NCBI GenBank assembly: GCA_009926135.1
Contig: RFPL01000001.1
Span: 248,001 to 312,000, forward strand
DNA from: Sphingomonadaceae bacterium
Lineage (GTDB): Bacteria > Pseudomonadota > Alphaproteobacteria > Sphingomonadales > Sphingomonadaceae
Length of the DNA stretch: 64,000 bases
Direction: 5' to 3'
The notes beneath the pieces were generated by a model. It did not search any database and had not been told where the DNA came from. It saw nothing but the letters and a program-made list of their open reading frames with translations. The translations under genes were made by a program, and so were the position numbers. Shown here piece by piece: positions 46,727-55,454 of this stretch. Position 1 is the first letter of the stretch, and every line of letters starts with the position of its first letter.

Positions 46727-48427
46727 ATGACCATCACTGCCACGCGCCGCGGCTTTACCGCCGGCCTCGCCGCTCTCGCTGTCTCGCCCGCGATCGCTGA
46801 AGCGCGAAAGTCCGGGCGCTATGACACGATCGTGCGCGGCGGGACGGTGTTCGACGGGCTGGGCACCGCCGGGCGCGAGGCTGACGTCGGCATCATCGAC
46901 GGCAAGATCGCGGCGATCGGCAACCTTTCCGCCGCGCGCGGTACGCTGGAACTCGATGCCAAGGGCCAGGCGGTTGCGCCCGGCTTCATCAACATGCTGT
47001 CCTGGGCCAACGACAGCCTGATCGAGGATGGCCGCTCGCAAAGCGATATCCGCCAGGGCGTAACGCTGGAAGTGATGGGCGAGGGCTGGTCAATGGGCCC
47101 CCTGACGCCCGAGATGAAGGCGCGCGAGCGGCGCGAGCAGGGCGATATCAAGTTCGACATCGGCTGGACCACGCTCAGCCAGTACCTCGGCTTCCTCGAG
47201 GCCAAGGGCGTATCGTGCAATGTCGCTTCCTTCGTCGGGGCGACGACGCTCAGGATGCACGAGGTTGGCTATGATGATGTCCGTGCCAGCCCGGAGCAGC
47301 TGCGGCGGATGCAGGAGCTGGTGCGGATGGAAATGCGCGCCGGGGCGCTCGGGATCGGCTCCTCGCTGATCTATGCCCCGGGTAACTTTGCCAATACCGA
47401 CGAGCTGGTTGCGCTGACGACAGCGGCGGCCGAGTTCGGCGGCAGCTATATCAGCCACATGCGCAGCGAGGCGGAACGCTACCTCGAATCGATCGACGAG
47501 TTGTTGGAGATCGGGCGGCGCGCGAAGGCGCGGGTGCAGATCTACCACATCAAGCCGGGCGGGAAGGACAACTGGTACAAGGCCGACCTGGCGCTGGCGA
47601 AGCTCGATGCCGCGCGGCAGGCGGGAATCGACGTCTCGGCCAATCTCTATTCCTATACCGCCGGCTCGACCGGGCTCTACGCCACCATGCCGCTGTGGGT
47701 GCAGCAGGGCGGGCACGATGCCTGGGTCGCGCGGCTCAAGGACCCGGTGATCCGCGCCCGCGTGCTGGCCGAAATGCGGGGCGTGCCGCAGGGGTGGGAG
47801 AACCTGCTCCACAATACCGGCTCACCAGAAGGCGTGCTGCTGATCGGATTCAAGAACCCGGCGCTGAAGCCGCTGACGGGCAAGACCCTGGCCCAGGTCG
47901 CAGCGATGCGCGGAACCAGCCCGGAAGACACGATCATCGATCTGGTGATCGAGGATGACAGCCGGGTCGACGCCGCCTTCTTCCTGATGAGCGAAGAGAA
48001 CATCAAGAAGAACATCCGCTGGCCGTGGACCATGCTGGGGTCCGATGCCGGGTCGATGGCGCCCGAAGGCAAGTTCCTGCTCAAGAATACCCACCCGCGC
48101 GCCTACGGCAATGTCGCCCGGTTCCTGGGCAAATATATCCGTGATGAGCAGGTGATCGGGCTGGCCGAGGGGATCCGCCGCCTGACCTCGCTCCCTGCGC
48201 AGCAAGCCGGCATTCGTGGGCGCGGGCGGCTGGCGGCGGGCTATGCGGCGGACGTGGTCGTGTTCGATCCCGCCAAGATCGCCGACACCGCGACTTACGA
48301 CAAGCCGCACTCCTACGCGGTTGGCGTCTCCGACGTGCTGGTCAATGGCACGGCCGTCCTGCGCAGCGGCGAACACACTGATGCGCGCCCTGGCCAGTTC
48401 GTGAAGGGGCCGGGCTGGAAGGCCTAG
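46727..48427 (+). CDS. N-acyl-D-amino-acid deacylase-like secreted amidohydrolase
   Basis: Protein of 566 residues with a Tat-type signal (ATRRGFTAGLAALAV). It is of the D-aminoacylase branch of amidohydrolases: YDTIVRGGTVFDGLGTAGRE, VAPGFINMLSWANDS, SHMRSEAERY, VQIYHIKPGG and SDAGSMAP. The HxH motif expected after PGFI is missing (NMLSWAND), and the usual GNCG cysteine region reads GEGWS. Some His/Asp ligands downstream remain, so the metal site is altered. Converges with the next small membrane gene (3-base stop overlap). Confidence 0.87.
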   Translation: MTITATRRGFTAGLAALAVSPAIAEARKSGRYDTIVRGGTVFDGLGTAGREADVGIIDGKIAAIGNLSAARGTLELDAKGQAVAPGFINMLSWANDSLIEDGRSQSDIRQGVTLEVMGEGWSMGPLTPEMKARERREQGDIKFDIGWTTLSQYLGFLEAKGVSCNVASFVGATTLRMHEVGYDDVRASPEQLRRMQELVRMEMRAGALGIGSSLIYAPGNFANTDELVALTTAAAEFGGSYISHMRSEAERYLESIDELLEIGRRAKARVQIYHIKPGGKDNWYKADLALAKLDAARQAGIDVSANLYSYTAGSTGLYATMPLWVQQGGHDAWVARLKDPVIRARVLAEMRGVPQGWENLLHNTGSPEGVLLIGFKNPALKPLTGKTLAQVAAMRGTSPEDTIIDLVIEDDSRVDAAFFLMSEENIKKNIRWPWTMLGSDAGSMAPEGKFLLKNTHPRAYGNVARFLGKYIRDEQVIGLAEGIRRLTSLPAQQAGIRGRGRLAAGYAADVVVFDPAKIADTATYDKPHSYAVGVSDVLVNGTAVLRSGEHTDARPGQFVKGPGWKA

Positions 48428-48825
48428 TGGAAGCGGGTTGCTGAAAGCACCGCCAGCACCAGCCCGAACAGGCTGGTCGTCATGGCCCAGCCGCGGTGCA
48501 TGTGGGTGAGGTTCTTCAGCCAGAACTGGCTGTAGATGTCGACGAAGCCGAGGATCACCAGCGCCTCGATCATCATCAGCCCGCCGATGCCTTTCATCAC
48601 GCAGGCCAGCAGATCGGCCGGAACCCAGGGGTTGACTAGGTAGACCACCGTACCGACCACCAGTTCCAGCATCCCGCAGAGGAATTGCAGCGCGGGTGAA
48701 CCTTCAACCTCTTCCAGCATGGTCCGCCAGGCGCCGGGTTTGCGCAGCGCGCCGATGCCCGCGAACAGTGCGGTAAAGCCAAGCACCAGCCCGGACCAGG
48801 CGGTGGGATCGAAGGTTTCGTTCAT
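48424..48825 (-). CDS. small membrane protein of unknown function
   Basis: A 133-residue protein with four hydrophobic stretches (WSGLVLGFTALFAGIGAL, LQFLCGMLELVVGTVVYLV, LMMIEALVILGFV and TTSLFGLVLAVLSA). The motif GAWRTMLEEVEGSPALQF near residue 30 is well-conserved in similar alphaproteobacterial proteins in my recollection, but no function is known. It converges with the amidohydrolase and diverges from the flavin monooxygenase gene. Confidence 0.75.
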   Translation of the reverse strand: MNETFDPTAWSGLVLGFTALFAGIGALRKPGAWRTMLEEVEGSPALQFLCGMLELVVGTVVYLVNPWVPADLLACVMKGIGGLMMIEALVILGFVDIYSQFWLKNLTHMHRGWAMTTSLFGLVLAVLSATRFH

Positions 48826-48997
48826 TGCGGCAGCTCTCCATTGCCGTCCCTGTGCCGGGACTTCCCCAAGGCTGATCTAACCAGCGTGGGCGGCAAGCGC
48901 TTTGCGCCAGATCAATCAAATGGCCGCTGGACTTTAATCGCGCGCTTAAACATACTCCGCACCAAGGCCCGCCAGAGGCCTATCAAGAGAGGCACAA

Positions 48998-50371
48998 ATG
49001 GCTGAAACGCGCGCACTGCCCCGGGTCTGCATCATCGGCGCGGGTTGTTCCGGATTTACCACGGCCAAGCGGCTGCAGGATCACGGCATTCCGTTCGATG
49101 TCTACGAGGCATCGGACGACATCGGCGGTACCTGGTATTACAACAATCCCAACGGGATGAGTGCTTGCTACCAGAGCCTGCACATCGATACCTCGAAGTG
49201 GCGGCTGGCGTTCGAGGACTATCCCGTGCCGGCGGACTGGCCCGACTATCCGCACCATTCGCTGCTGCTGCAGTACTTCCATGATTACGTCGATCACTTT
49301 GACCTGCGCCGCCACATCCGCTTCAACACCCGGGTCGAAAGCGCCGAGCGAATGACCGAAGGCGGCTGGCGGATCACGCTCTCCACTGGCGAGGTGATGC
49401 ATTACGATGCCCTGTGCGTTGCCAATGGCCACCACTGGGCGGCGCGGATCCCGGAATATCCGGGCCAGTTCGATGGCGCGCAGATCCACAGCCACAATTA
49501 CCGCACCCCGTTTGAACCGGTAGACTGCATCGGCAAGCGGGTGCTGGTGGTCGGCCTGGGCAACAGCGCGATGGATATTGCCAGCGAGTTGTCGCAGCGG
49601 CCCATGGCGGCGCGGCTGTTCGTCTCGGCCCGCCGGGGCGTCTGGATCTTTCCCAAGTATCTGGGCGGACAGCCGATCGACAAGAATCCGGCCCCGGCCT
49701 GGATGCCCAAGGCGATGCGGCAGTGGCTGGGCGGCAAGATGATCCGCAAGGCGGTCGGCAAGATGAGCGACTATGGACTGCCTGAGCCGGAGATCGAACC
49801 GTTCGAAAGCCACGGCACCGTCTCGGGCGAGTTCCTGCTGCGCGCCGGGTCAGGCGATATCGTGGTGCGACCGGGAATCGAGCGGCTCGATGGCGACGGC
49901 GTGGTCTTCACCGATGGCACGCGGGAGCAGATCGACGTGATCGTCTGGGCGACCGGCTATGACATCAGCTTCCCGTTCTTCAAGGATCCGGCCTTTACCG
50001 CCGATACCGACAACCGCCCGCCGCCGCTCTACAAGCGGATCATGAAACCGGGGGTGCCGGACCTGTTCTACATGGGCCTGGCCCAGCCGCTGCCGACGCT
50101 GGTCAACTTTGCCGAGCAGCAGTCAAAGCTGGTCGGTGCCTACCTGGCCGGCCAGTACCTGCCGCCTGACCCGGCGGAGATGGAAGCGATCATCCGCGAG
50201 GACGAGGATTACTACACCGGCCAGTATTATGCGGCGCGGCGGCACACGATCCAGCTCGACTTCGATCACTATGTCCGCGCGCTGAAGAAAGAGCTGGAGC
50301 GCGGCGCCAAACGGGCGACTGCTGCGGGTAACGAATTGCCGGTGCGCAGCCGCCAACTGGAGACTGCCTGA
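48998..50371 (+). CDS. flavin-containing monooxygenase (FMO/BVMO type)
   Basis: FAD- and NADPH-dependent monooxygenase of 457 residues. The FAD-binding GxGxxG is IIGAGCSGFTTAKRLQ; the NADPH site is VVGLGNSAMDIASEL; between them lies the fingerprint FxGxxxHxxxY as FDGAQIHSHNY. The tail shows VIVWATGYDISFPFF. Such enzymes insert oxygen in ketones or oxidise N/S atoms. First gene of a four-gene run with a P450, hydratase and GST; an alicyclic or terpenoid substrate is plausible but unproven. Confidence 0.93.
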   Translation: MAETRALPRVCIIGAGCSGFTTAKRLQDHGIPFDVYEASDDIGGTWYYNNPNGMSACYQSLHIDTSKWRLAFEDYPVPADWPDYPHHSLLLQYFHDYVDHFDLRRHIRFNTRVESAERMTEGGWRITLSTGEVMHYDALCVANGHHWAARIPEYPGQFDGAQIHSHNYRTPFEPVDCIGKRVLVVGLGNSAMDIASELSQRPMAARLFVSARRGVWIFPKYLGGQPIDKNPAPAWMPKAMRQWLGGKMIRKAVGKMSDYGLPEPEIEPFESHGTVSGEFLLRAGSGDIVVRPGIERLDGDGVVFTDGTREQIDVIVWATGYDISFPFFKDPAFTADTDNRPPPLYKRIMKPGVPDLFYMGLAQPLPTLVNFAEQQSKLVGAYLAGQYLPPDPAEMEAIIREDEDYYTGQYYAARRHTIQLDFDHYVRALKKELERGAKRATAAGNELPVRSRQLETA

Positions 50372-50372
50372 A

Positions 50373-51602
50373 ATGAGCGCCACGACTATCGATCGCCCGA
50401 TCAATCCTTATGACGTCAGCCAGGACGCGCTCTACGTCCATGACACCTGGCGCGAGCCTTTCGCGCAGCTGCGCCGCGAAATGCCGATTTCCTGGCGGCC
50501 CGACAGTCCGTTCGGGGGCTACTGGTCGGTGGTGACGCACGAGCTGGTCCAGGAAACCGAGCTGCGCCATGACGTTTTCTCCAGCCGCTGGGACCTCGGC
50601 AACATCACCATTGCCGAGGCCGTGAATGGTGAGGGCTTTCCCAATTTCATCGCCCAGGACCCGCCGATCCACACTGCCCAGCGCCGGGTGATCGCCCCGG
50701 CTTTCTCGCCCAGCCAGATGCAGAAGCTGGATGTGCAGGTGAAGGCCCGCACGAAGCAGCTGCTCGACGGCCTGCCGGTGGGCGAGACCTTTGATTGGGT
50801 CGAACGCGTCTCGATCCCGCAGACGCTAGGGATGCTGTGCATCCTGTTCGACATGCCGTTCGAGGAATGGCGCGACATCAAGCGCTGGTCTGACTGGGCC
50901 AGCGGGGTATCGGCCGAAAACCTCTCGGAAGAATACCGCGCCCAGTTCCTGGTCCAGATGGGCGAGATGCTGGCGCGCTTCGACCGCGAGCTGGAGGACC
51001 GCCGCGCCAAGCCGCCGACCGACGACCTGCTCAGCCGGATGGTCCATTCCGAGGCCATGGGCCACATGGAGCCAATGGAGCGGATCGCCAATATCGCACT
51101 GCTGATCGTCGGCGGGAACGACACGACGCGCAATTCGATGTCGGCGCTGGTCGAAGCCTTCCACAAGTATCCGCAGGAGCTGGACCGGCTCCGTGCCGAT
51201 CCTTCGCTGGTCCCCAATGCCGCGCAGGAGATCATCCGCTGGCAAAGTCCGGTCACCCACATGCGCCGCACCGCGCTGGCGGATACCGAGCTGGGCGGAC
51301 AGACGATCCGCCAGGGTGAGAAAATCGTGATGTGGTACATTTCCGCCAACCGCGACGAGCGCGTCTTCGCCGATGCCGAGCGGTTCGACGTGGGCCGCGA
51401 AAACGCGCGGCGGCACCTCGGCTTTGGCCACGGCATCCACCGCTGCGTCGGCGCGCGGCTGGCCGAAAGCCAGCTCGCCACCGTGATCGGGGAGATCGCC
51501 GCTCGCAACATCCGGATCGTGCCGCAGGGCGAGGCCGGGCGCTTGCCCAGCCCGTTCCTGCATGGCTTCACGTCGATGCCGGTGCGGATCGAACCGCTTT
51601 GA
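50373..51602 (+). CDS. cytochrome P450, second of the window
   Basis: A soluble P450 of 409 residues. The I-helix is GGNDTTRNSMS, the K-helix motif EIIRW and the haem loop FGHGIHRCVGARLAES with Cys358. It is similar to the P450 at 11.9 kb (both have GGNDTTRN and HMRRTA) and probably a CYP153-related class. It starts 1 base after the monooxygenase stop. The next gene begins in its stop (TTGA). It needs an external redox partner, none of which is nearby. Confidence 0.9.
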   Translation: MSATTIDRPINPYDVSQDALYVHDTWREPFAQLRREMPISWRPDSPFGGYWSVVTHELVQETELRHDVFSSRWDLGNITIAEAVNGEGFPNFIAQDPPIHTAQRRVIAPAFSPSQMQKLDVQVKARTKQLLDGLPVGETFDWVERVSIPQTLGMLCILFDMPFEEWRDIKRWSDWASGVSAENLSEEYRAQFLVQMGEMLARFDRELEDRRAKPPTDDLLSRMVHSEAMGHMEPMERIANIALLIVGGNDTTRNSMSALVEAFHKYPQELDRLRADPSLVPNAAQEIIRWQSPVTHMRRTALADTELGGQTIRQGEKIVMWYISANRDERVFADAERFDVGRENARRHLGFGHGIHRCVGARLAESQLATVIGEIAARNIRIVPQGEAGRLPSPFLHGFTSMPVRIEPL

Positions 51603-52468
51603 GCGCGCCGTTTGAAACGATGCTGGTAGAGCAGGAAGGGCCGATCCTCTGGGTCCGGCTCAATCGGCCCGAGGTACTCAACGCCTATACCAGCCAGATG
51701 GGTGCCGAACTTGTCCGTGCGATCCGGCAGGCCGACGCGGATGACAGCATCCGTGCGTTGGTCCTGACTGCCACCGGTCGGGTGTTCTGCGCCGGGGCCG
51801 ATGTCTCGGCCGGGGCCGGGGCCTTCGATACGACAAGCGGCGATGGCGCGAAGAACTTTGGCAGCCGCGACGGGACCCGCACCGACAGCGATTTCACCGC
51901 CGCGATGATGGCGGCCAAGAAGCCGCTGCTGGTCGCCTTCAATGGCTCGGCGGCGGGGGTCGGCCTGACGCTGACCCTGCCCTGCGATATCCGCATCGCG
52001 GCAGACACCGCGAAGTTCGGCTGCGTGTTCACAAGGCGCGGGCTGGTGCCGGAAGCTGGCTCGGCCTGGTTCCTCCCGCAGCTGGTCGGCCTGTCGACCG
52101 CGCTCAAGTGGTGCATGACCGGGGCGCTGGTTCCCGCGCAGGAGGCCCTGGCGGCGGGGCTGGTGACCGAGCTGGTGCCAGCGGATCAGGTCGAGGCGCG
52201 GGCCCGTGAACTGGCGCTGGAGATTGCCGAGAACTGCTCTCCCGTCGCGCTGGCGCTGACCCGGCAGATGCTGTGGAAGTTCGCCAGTGAGGACAGCCCC
52301 AAGGGTGCGCTCTCGGTCGATGCCGCGCTCAATATCGCGCTGGGCGCACGGGCCGATGTCCACGAGGGCGTCGCGGCTTTCCTCGAAAAGCGCAAGCCGC
52401 AGTTTCCGCTCAAGGTCTCGAGCGATCTCGCCGGGTTGCCCTGGTCGATCGCGAAACCGGGGGGGTAG
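51599..52468 (+). CDS. enoyl-CoA hydratase/isomerase family protein
   Basis: Crotonase-fold enzyme of 289 residues. Crotonase landmarks are VRLNRPEVLNAYTSQM, GRVFCAGADVS and VAFNGSAAGVGLTLTLPCDI (oxyanion hole), and FGCVFTRRGLVPEAGSAWFL carries a candidate acidic catalytic residue. It may act on acyl-CoA intermediates formed after the oxidation by P450 and FMO. The start is most likely TTG overlapping the P450 stop; an ATG 21 bp later is an alternative. 5 bp before the GST gene. Confidence 0.9.
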   Translation: MSAPFETMLVEQEGPILWVRLNRPEVLNAYTSQMGAELVRAIRQADADDSIRALVLTATGRVFCAGADVSAGAGAFDTTSGDGAKNFGSRDGTRTDSDFTAAMMAAKKPLLVAFNGSAAGVGLTLTLPCDIRIAADTAKFGCVFTRRGLVPEAGSAWFLPQLVGLSTALKWCMTGALVPAQEALAAGLVTELVPADQVEARARELALEIAENCSPVALALTRQMLWKFASEDSPKGALSVDAALNIALGARADVHEGVAAFLEKRKPQFPLKVSSDLAGLPWSIAKPGG

Positions 52469-52473
52469 CGACG

Positions 52474-53457
52474 ATGTACACGCTCTATGGCGCATTGGGT
52501 TCGCCCTATTCGCAGAAGATCCGTGCGCTGCTGCGCTATCGCCGGTTGCCCTTCATCTGGGTTGACGAAGGCGCGCGGCGGCAGGCGGCGCTCGCATCAG
52601 TCAAGGCTCCCGTCATTCCGGTGCTGGAATATCCGGATGGCAGCTTTGCCAACGATTCGACGCCGCTGGTCTATGATCTGGAAGCGCGGCACGCGCCGCG
52701 CGGCGTGGTCCCGCCCGATCCCGCACAGGCCTTCATCGCGCACTTGCTGGAAGACTTCGCCGATGAATGGCTGACCAAGGCGATGTTCGGCTATCGCTGG
52801 CTGGAAGAGGTCGATCAGGTGCAGATGAGCCGCTGGCTGGCCTTCGATACGGCGAAGGGCGGCGGACTGGAGCAGAGCCAGAAGTTCGCCGAAATGTTCC
52901 GCGCGCGGCAGGTCGGGCGGATGGCGCTGGTTGGCTGCACGGCGGCCAACTTCCCGCTGATCGAGGCCAGCACCCGCGCGGTCCTGGCGGCGCTGGAAGC
53001 CCATGTGGTGGAGCGTTTCTGCCTGTTCGGCACCCGCCCCAGCCTGGCCGAGTTCAGCATTTTTGGCCAGCTTTCGCAGCTTGGCACCGATCCCACGCCG
53101 CAGGCGATGATGCGCGCCGACTATCCCTATACCTATCGCTGGCTGGCCCATATTGATGACATGAGCGGGCTGGAGGGCGAGTGGGAACCCGGCTTTGCCC
53201 CGGTCGTGGCCGAACTGGTGCGGATTGCGGGCGAAGTCTATGCCCCGTTCCTCACCGCCAATGCCGCCGCAGCCGAAGCGGGGGCGGAGACCTTTCGGAT
53301 GGAGGCGATGGGCCTGCCTTACGAACAGGGCGTGTTCAAGTACCAGCTCAAGTGCCTGGGCGATCTGCGCAGCCGCTACGCGGCGCTGGACGATGCGGCG
53401 CGCAAGGCTGTCGATCCGCTGCTCGGGCCAGCCTGGCTGGCGCTGCTACGAGCCTGA
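52474..53457 (+). CDS. glutathione S-transferase family protein (long form)
   Basis: The thioredoxin-like N-terminal domain is clear (MYTLYGALGSPYSQKIRALL, then VPVLEY-type cisPro as VIPVLEYPDG and NDSTPLVYDLE). The total of 327 residues is about 100 more than a standard GST; the extra lies after a helical C-terminal domain. It may conjugate glutathione to reactive epoxides or be a maleylpyruvate isomerase-like protein. As the fourth gene of the P450 operon, detoxification or a degradation step is likely. Confidence 0.85.
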   Translation: MYTLYGALGSPYSQKIRALLRYRRLPFIWVDEGARRQAALASVKAPVIPVLEYPDGSFANDSTPLVYDLEARHAPRGVVPPDPAQAFIAHLLEDFADEWLTKAMFGYRWLEEVDQVQMSRWLAFDTAKGGGLEQSQKFAEMFRARQVGRMALVGCTAANFPLIEASTRAVLAALEAHVVERFCLFGTRPSLAEFSIFGQLSQLGTDPTPQAMMRADYPYTYRWLAHIDDMSGLEGEWEPGFAPVVAELVRIAGEVYAPFLTANAAAAEAGAETFRMEAMGLPYEQGVFKYQLKCLGDLRSRYAALDDAARKAVDPLLGPAWLALLRA

Positions 53458-53481
53458 GCTCGCGCAGCGCCAAGCCGGCAG

Positions 53482-55302
53482 TCAGCCCTTCTTCGTCGCC
53501 TTGATCCAGGCGCGGATCTTGGCTTCCAGCACCGGCATCGGCAGGGCGCCGGTATTCAGCACCTGGTCGTGGAAGGCGCGGATGTCGAACTGCTTGCCCA
53601 GCGCCTTCTGCGCTTCGGCGCGCAGCCGCTGGATGGTCAGCGCGCCAACCTTGTAAGCCAGCGCCTGACTGGGGATCGCGATATAGCGTTCGACTTCGGC
53701 CGTGGCGTCGGTCTTGCCCATCGCCGAGTTGGCCAGCATGTATTCGATCGCCTGATCGCGGGTCCAGCCCTTGGCGTGGATGCCGGTATCGACCACCAGG
53801 CGCATCGCGCGCAACATCTCGTCATCGAGCGTGCCCAGCCGCGAATAGGGGTCCTTGTAGAAGCCCATGTCGTAGCCCAGCGTCTCGGCATAAAGCGCCC
53901 AGCCTTCGACATAGGCGGTGTTGCCGCCGAACCGCATGAAGGCGGGGAGCTTGTCGTTCTCCTGCGCCAGGCTGATCTGGAAGTGGTGCCCCGGCGCGCC
54001 TTCATGCAGGTAAAGCGTGATTTCGCCCGGGGTGGTCCGGCTCGGCAGGTCATAGGCGTTGAAATAGAAAGTGCCCGGGCGTGACCCATCGGGCGTGCCC
54101 TGCTGATAGGAGCCGCCCGCCTCGAACTTCTCGCGGAATTCTTCATAGGGGCGGATCTGCAGCGGGCTCTTGGGCAGGACCGAGAAGTACTGGCCAACCT
54201 TGGCATCGACCAGCTTGCCGATGTCGTAGTAGCGCTGGGTCAGCTCTTCGCGGCTCTTGCGCTTGAACTGCGGGTCGGTGCGGATGAAGGTGAAGAATTC
54301 GGGCATGGTACCCTTGAAGCCGACCTCGGTCTTGACCTGCTCCATGCCCGCGCGGATGCGCTTTACCTCGCTGAGGCCCAGCTGGTGCAGCTCTTCGGCC
54401 TTGTACGGCAGGGTTGTCGAACCCTCGATCAGCAGCTCGTAAAGCTTGTCCCCGCCCTTCATCTGGCTGAGGCCCACGCTGTCGCGGGCCGAGGCGAGGT
54501 AGCTGCCCTTGAGGTAATCGAGCAGCCGCTGGTTGGCGGCAAAGACCTCGTCCGTCACGCGGCGGTAATCGGCGGTCAGCCGGGCCTTGTCAGCATCGGA
54601 AAAGCTGGCCGGCATGGCCTTGACCGGTTCCCAGTAGGGGCTCTCTTCCATCGGCTGCTTGAGCTGGGTTTCCAGCTGCTCGATCACATTGCGGATCGTC
54701 AGCTTGGTTTCGAGGACGCCCGACTTCTGCCCTTCCTGGAACTTGGCGATCGAGCGGTCGATCAGCTTCACATAATCGGCGTGGCGCTTCAGGTTGTTTT
54801 CGTAATCGGTAACTGTCTTGAACGGGATCCCGGTCTTGCCGCTGGCGAGGGTCGGGTAGAAAGTGTGGAAGCCGAAGAAGTGGTTGATCGGCCGCACTTC
54901 GGTCAGGGCCAGGATTTCCGGCGTCAGCTGCTTCAGGCCCTGGACATTGGATTCCTTGAAGACGTCGTAAGCGATCTGGTCGGTAGCCGAAAGCTTGGCC
55001 CGATCGATCTTCGCCAGCGCCGCCAGATCTGCAGTCGCGGCCTGGCGTTCGCCCTCGTTGAATTCGGGCGTCAGGTAATTGCCGAGCCGGTCGGCGTAGC
55101 GCATGTCGCCGCGAAACAGCGCCGACAAGGGGTTGCGCTTGAGGCTGTCTTCGTCCGATGCAGCGAACAGTGCGAACAGCTTGTCATGCTCGGTCTGGGC
55201 AGCAGCGGCAGCCGGAGCGGCGGACTGGGCCAGGGCTGGGGTGGCGGTGATCGGAGCGACCAGCAGGGCCGTGGCAAGCAGGGCAGAGCGCAGGGTTTTC
55301 AT
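53482..55302 (-). CDS. secreted DUF885 family metalloprotein
   Basis: A 606-residue exported protein with signal MKTLRSALLATALLVAPITA. The DUF885 domain has LYLHEGAPGHHFQISLAQ with HExxxGHH-like zinc ligands, YVEGWALYAETLGYDMG (Glu) and MRLVVDTGIHAKGWTRDQAI, as in the family of gluzincin-like peptidases. The substrate is unknown; peptidase function is inferred. The start with AAAGGA upstream is preferred over an in-frame ATG 66 bp earlier. Confidence 0.9.
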   Translation of the reverse strand: MKTLRSALLATALLVAPITATPALAQSAAPAAAAAQTEHDKLFALFAASDEDSLKRNPLSALFRGDMRYADRLGNYLTPEFNEGERQAATADLAALAKIDRAKLSATDQIAYDVFKESNVQGLKQLTPEILALTEVRPINHFFGFHTFYPTLASGKTGIPFKTVTDYENNLKRHADYVKLIDRSIAKFQEGQKSGVLETKLTIRNVIEQLETQLKQPMEESPYWEPVKAMPASFSDADKARLTADYRRVTDEVFAANQRLLDYLKGSYLASARDSVGLSQMKGGDKLYELLIEGSTTLPYKAEELHQLGLSEVKRIRAGMEQVKTEVGFKGTMPEFFTFIRTDPQFKRKSREELTQRYYDIGKLVDAKVGQYFSVLPKSPLQIRPYEEFREKFEAGGSYQQGTPDGSRPGTFYFNAYDLPSRTTPGEITLYLHEGAPGHHFQISLAQENDKLPAFMRFGGNTAYVEGWALYAETLGYDMGFYKDPYSRLGTLDDEMLRAMRLVVDTGIHAKGWTRDQAIEYMLANSAMGKTDATAEVERYIAIPSQALAYKVGALTIQRLRAEAQKALGKQFDIRAFHDQVLNTGALPMPVLEAKIRAWIKATKKG

Positions 55303-55454
55303 CGACAAATCCTTTGGCGGAAGGCAACGGTGTATTGCCCGACTAATACAGATTACCGCCACGTGCAAGCGGTAGCATTGGGCGCGACTTAAGCCGGGCC
55401 GGCGCTGCGGATCGTCAACCTTCGATCAACGGCGCGGTCAGCTCGACAGACAGC

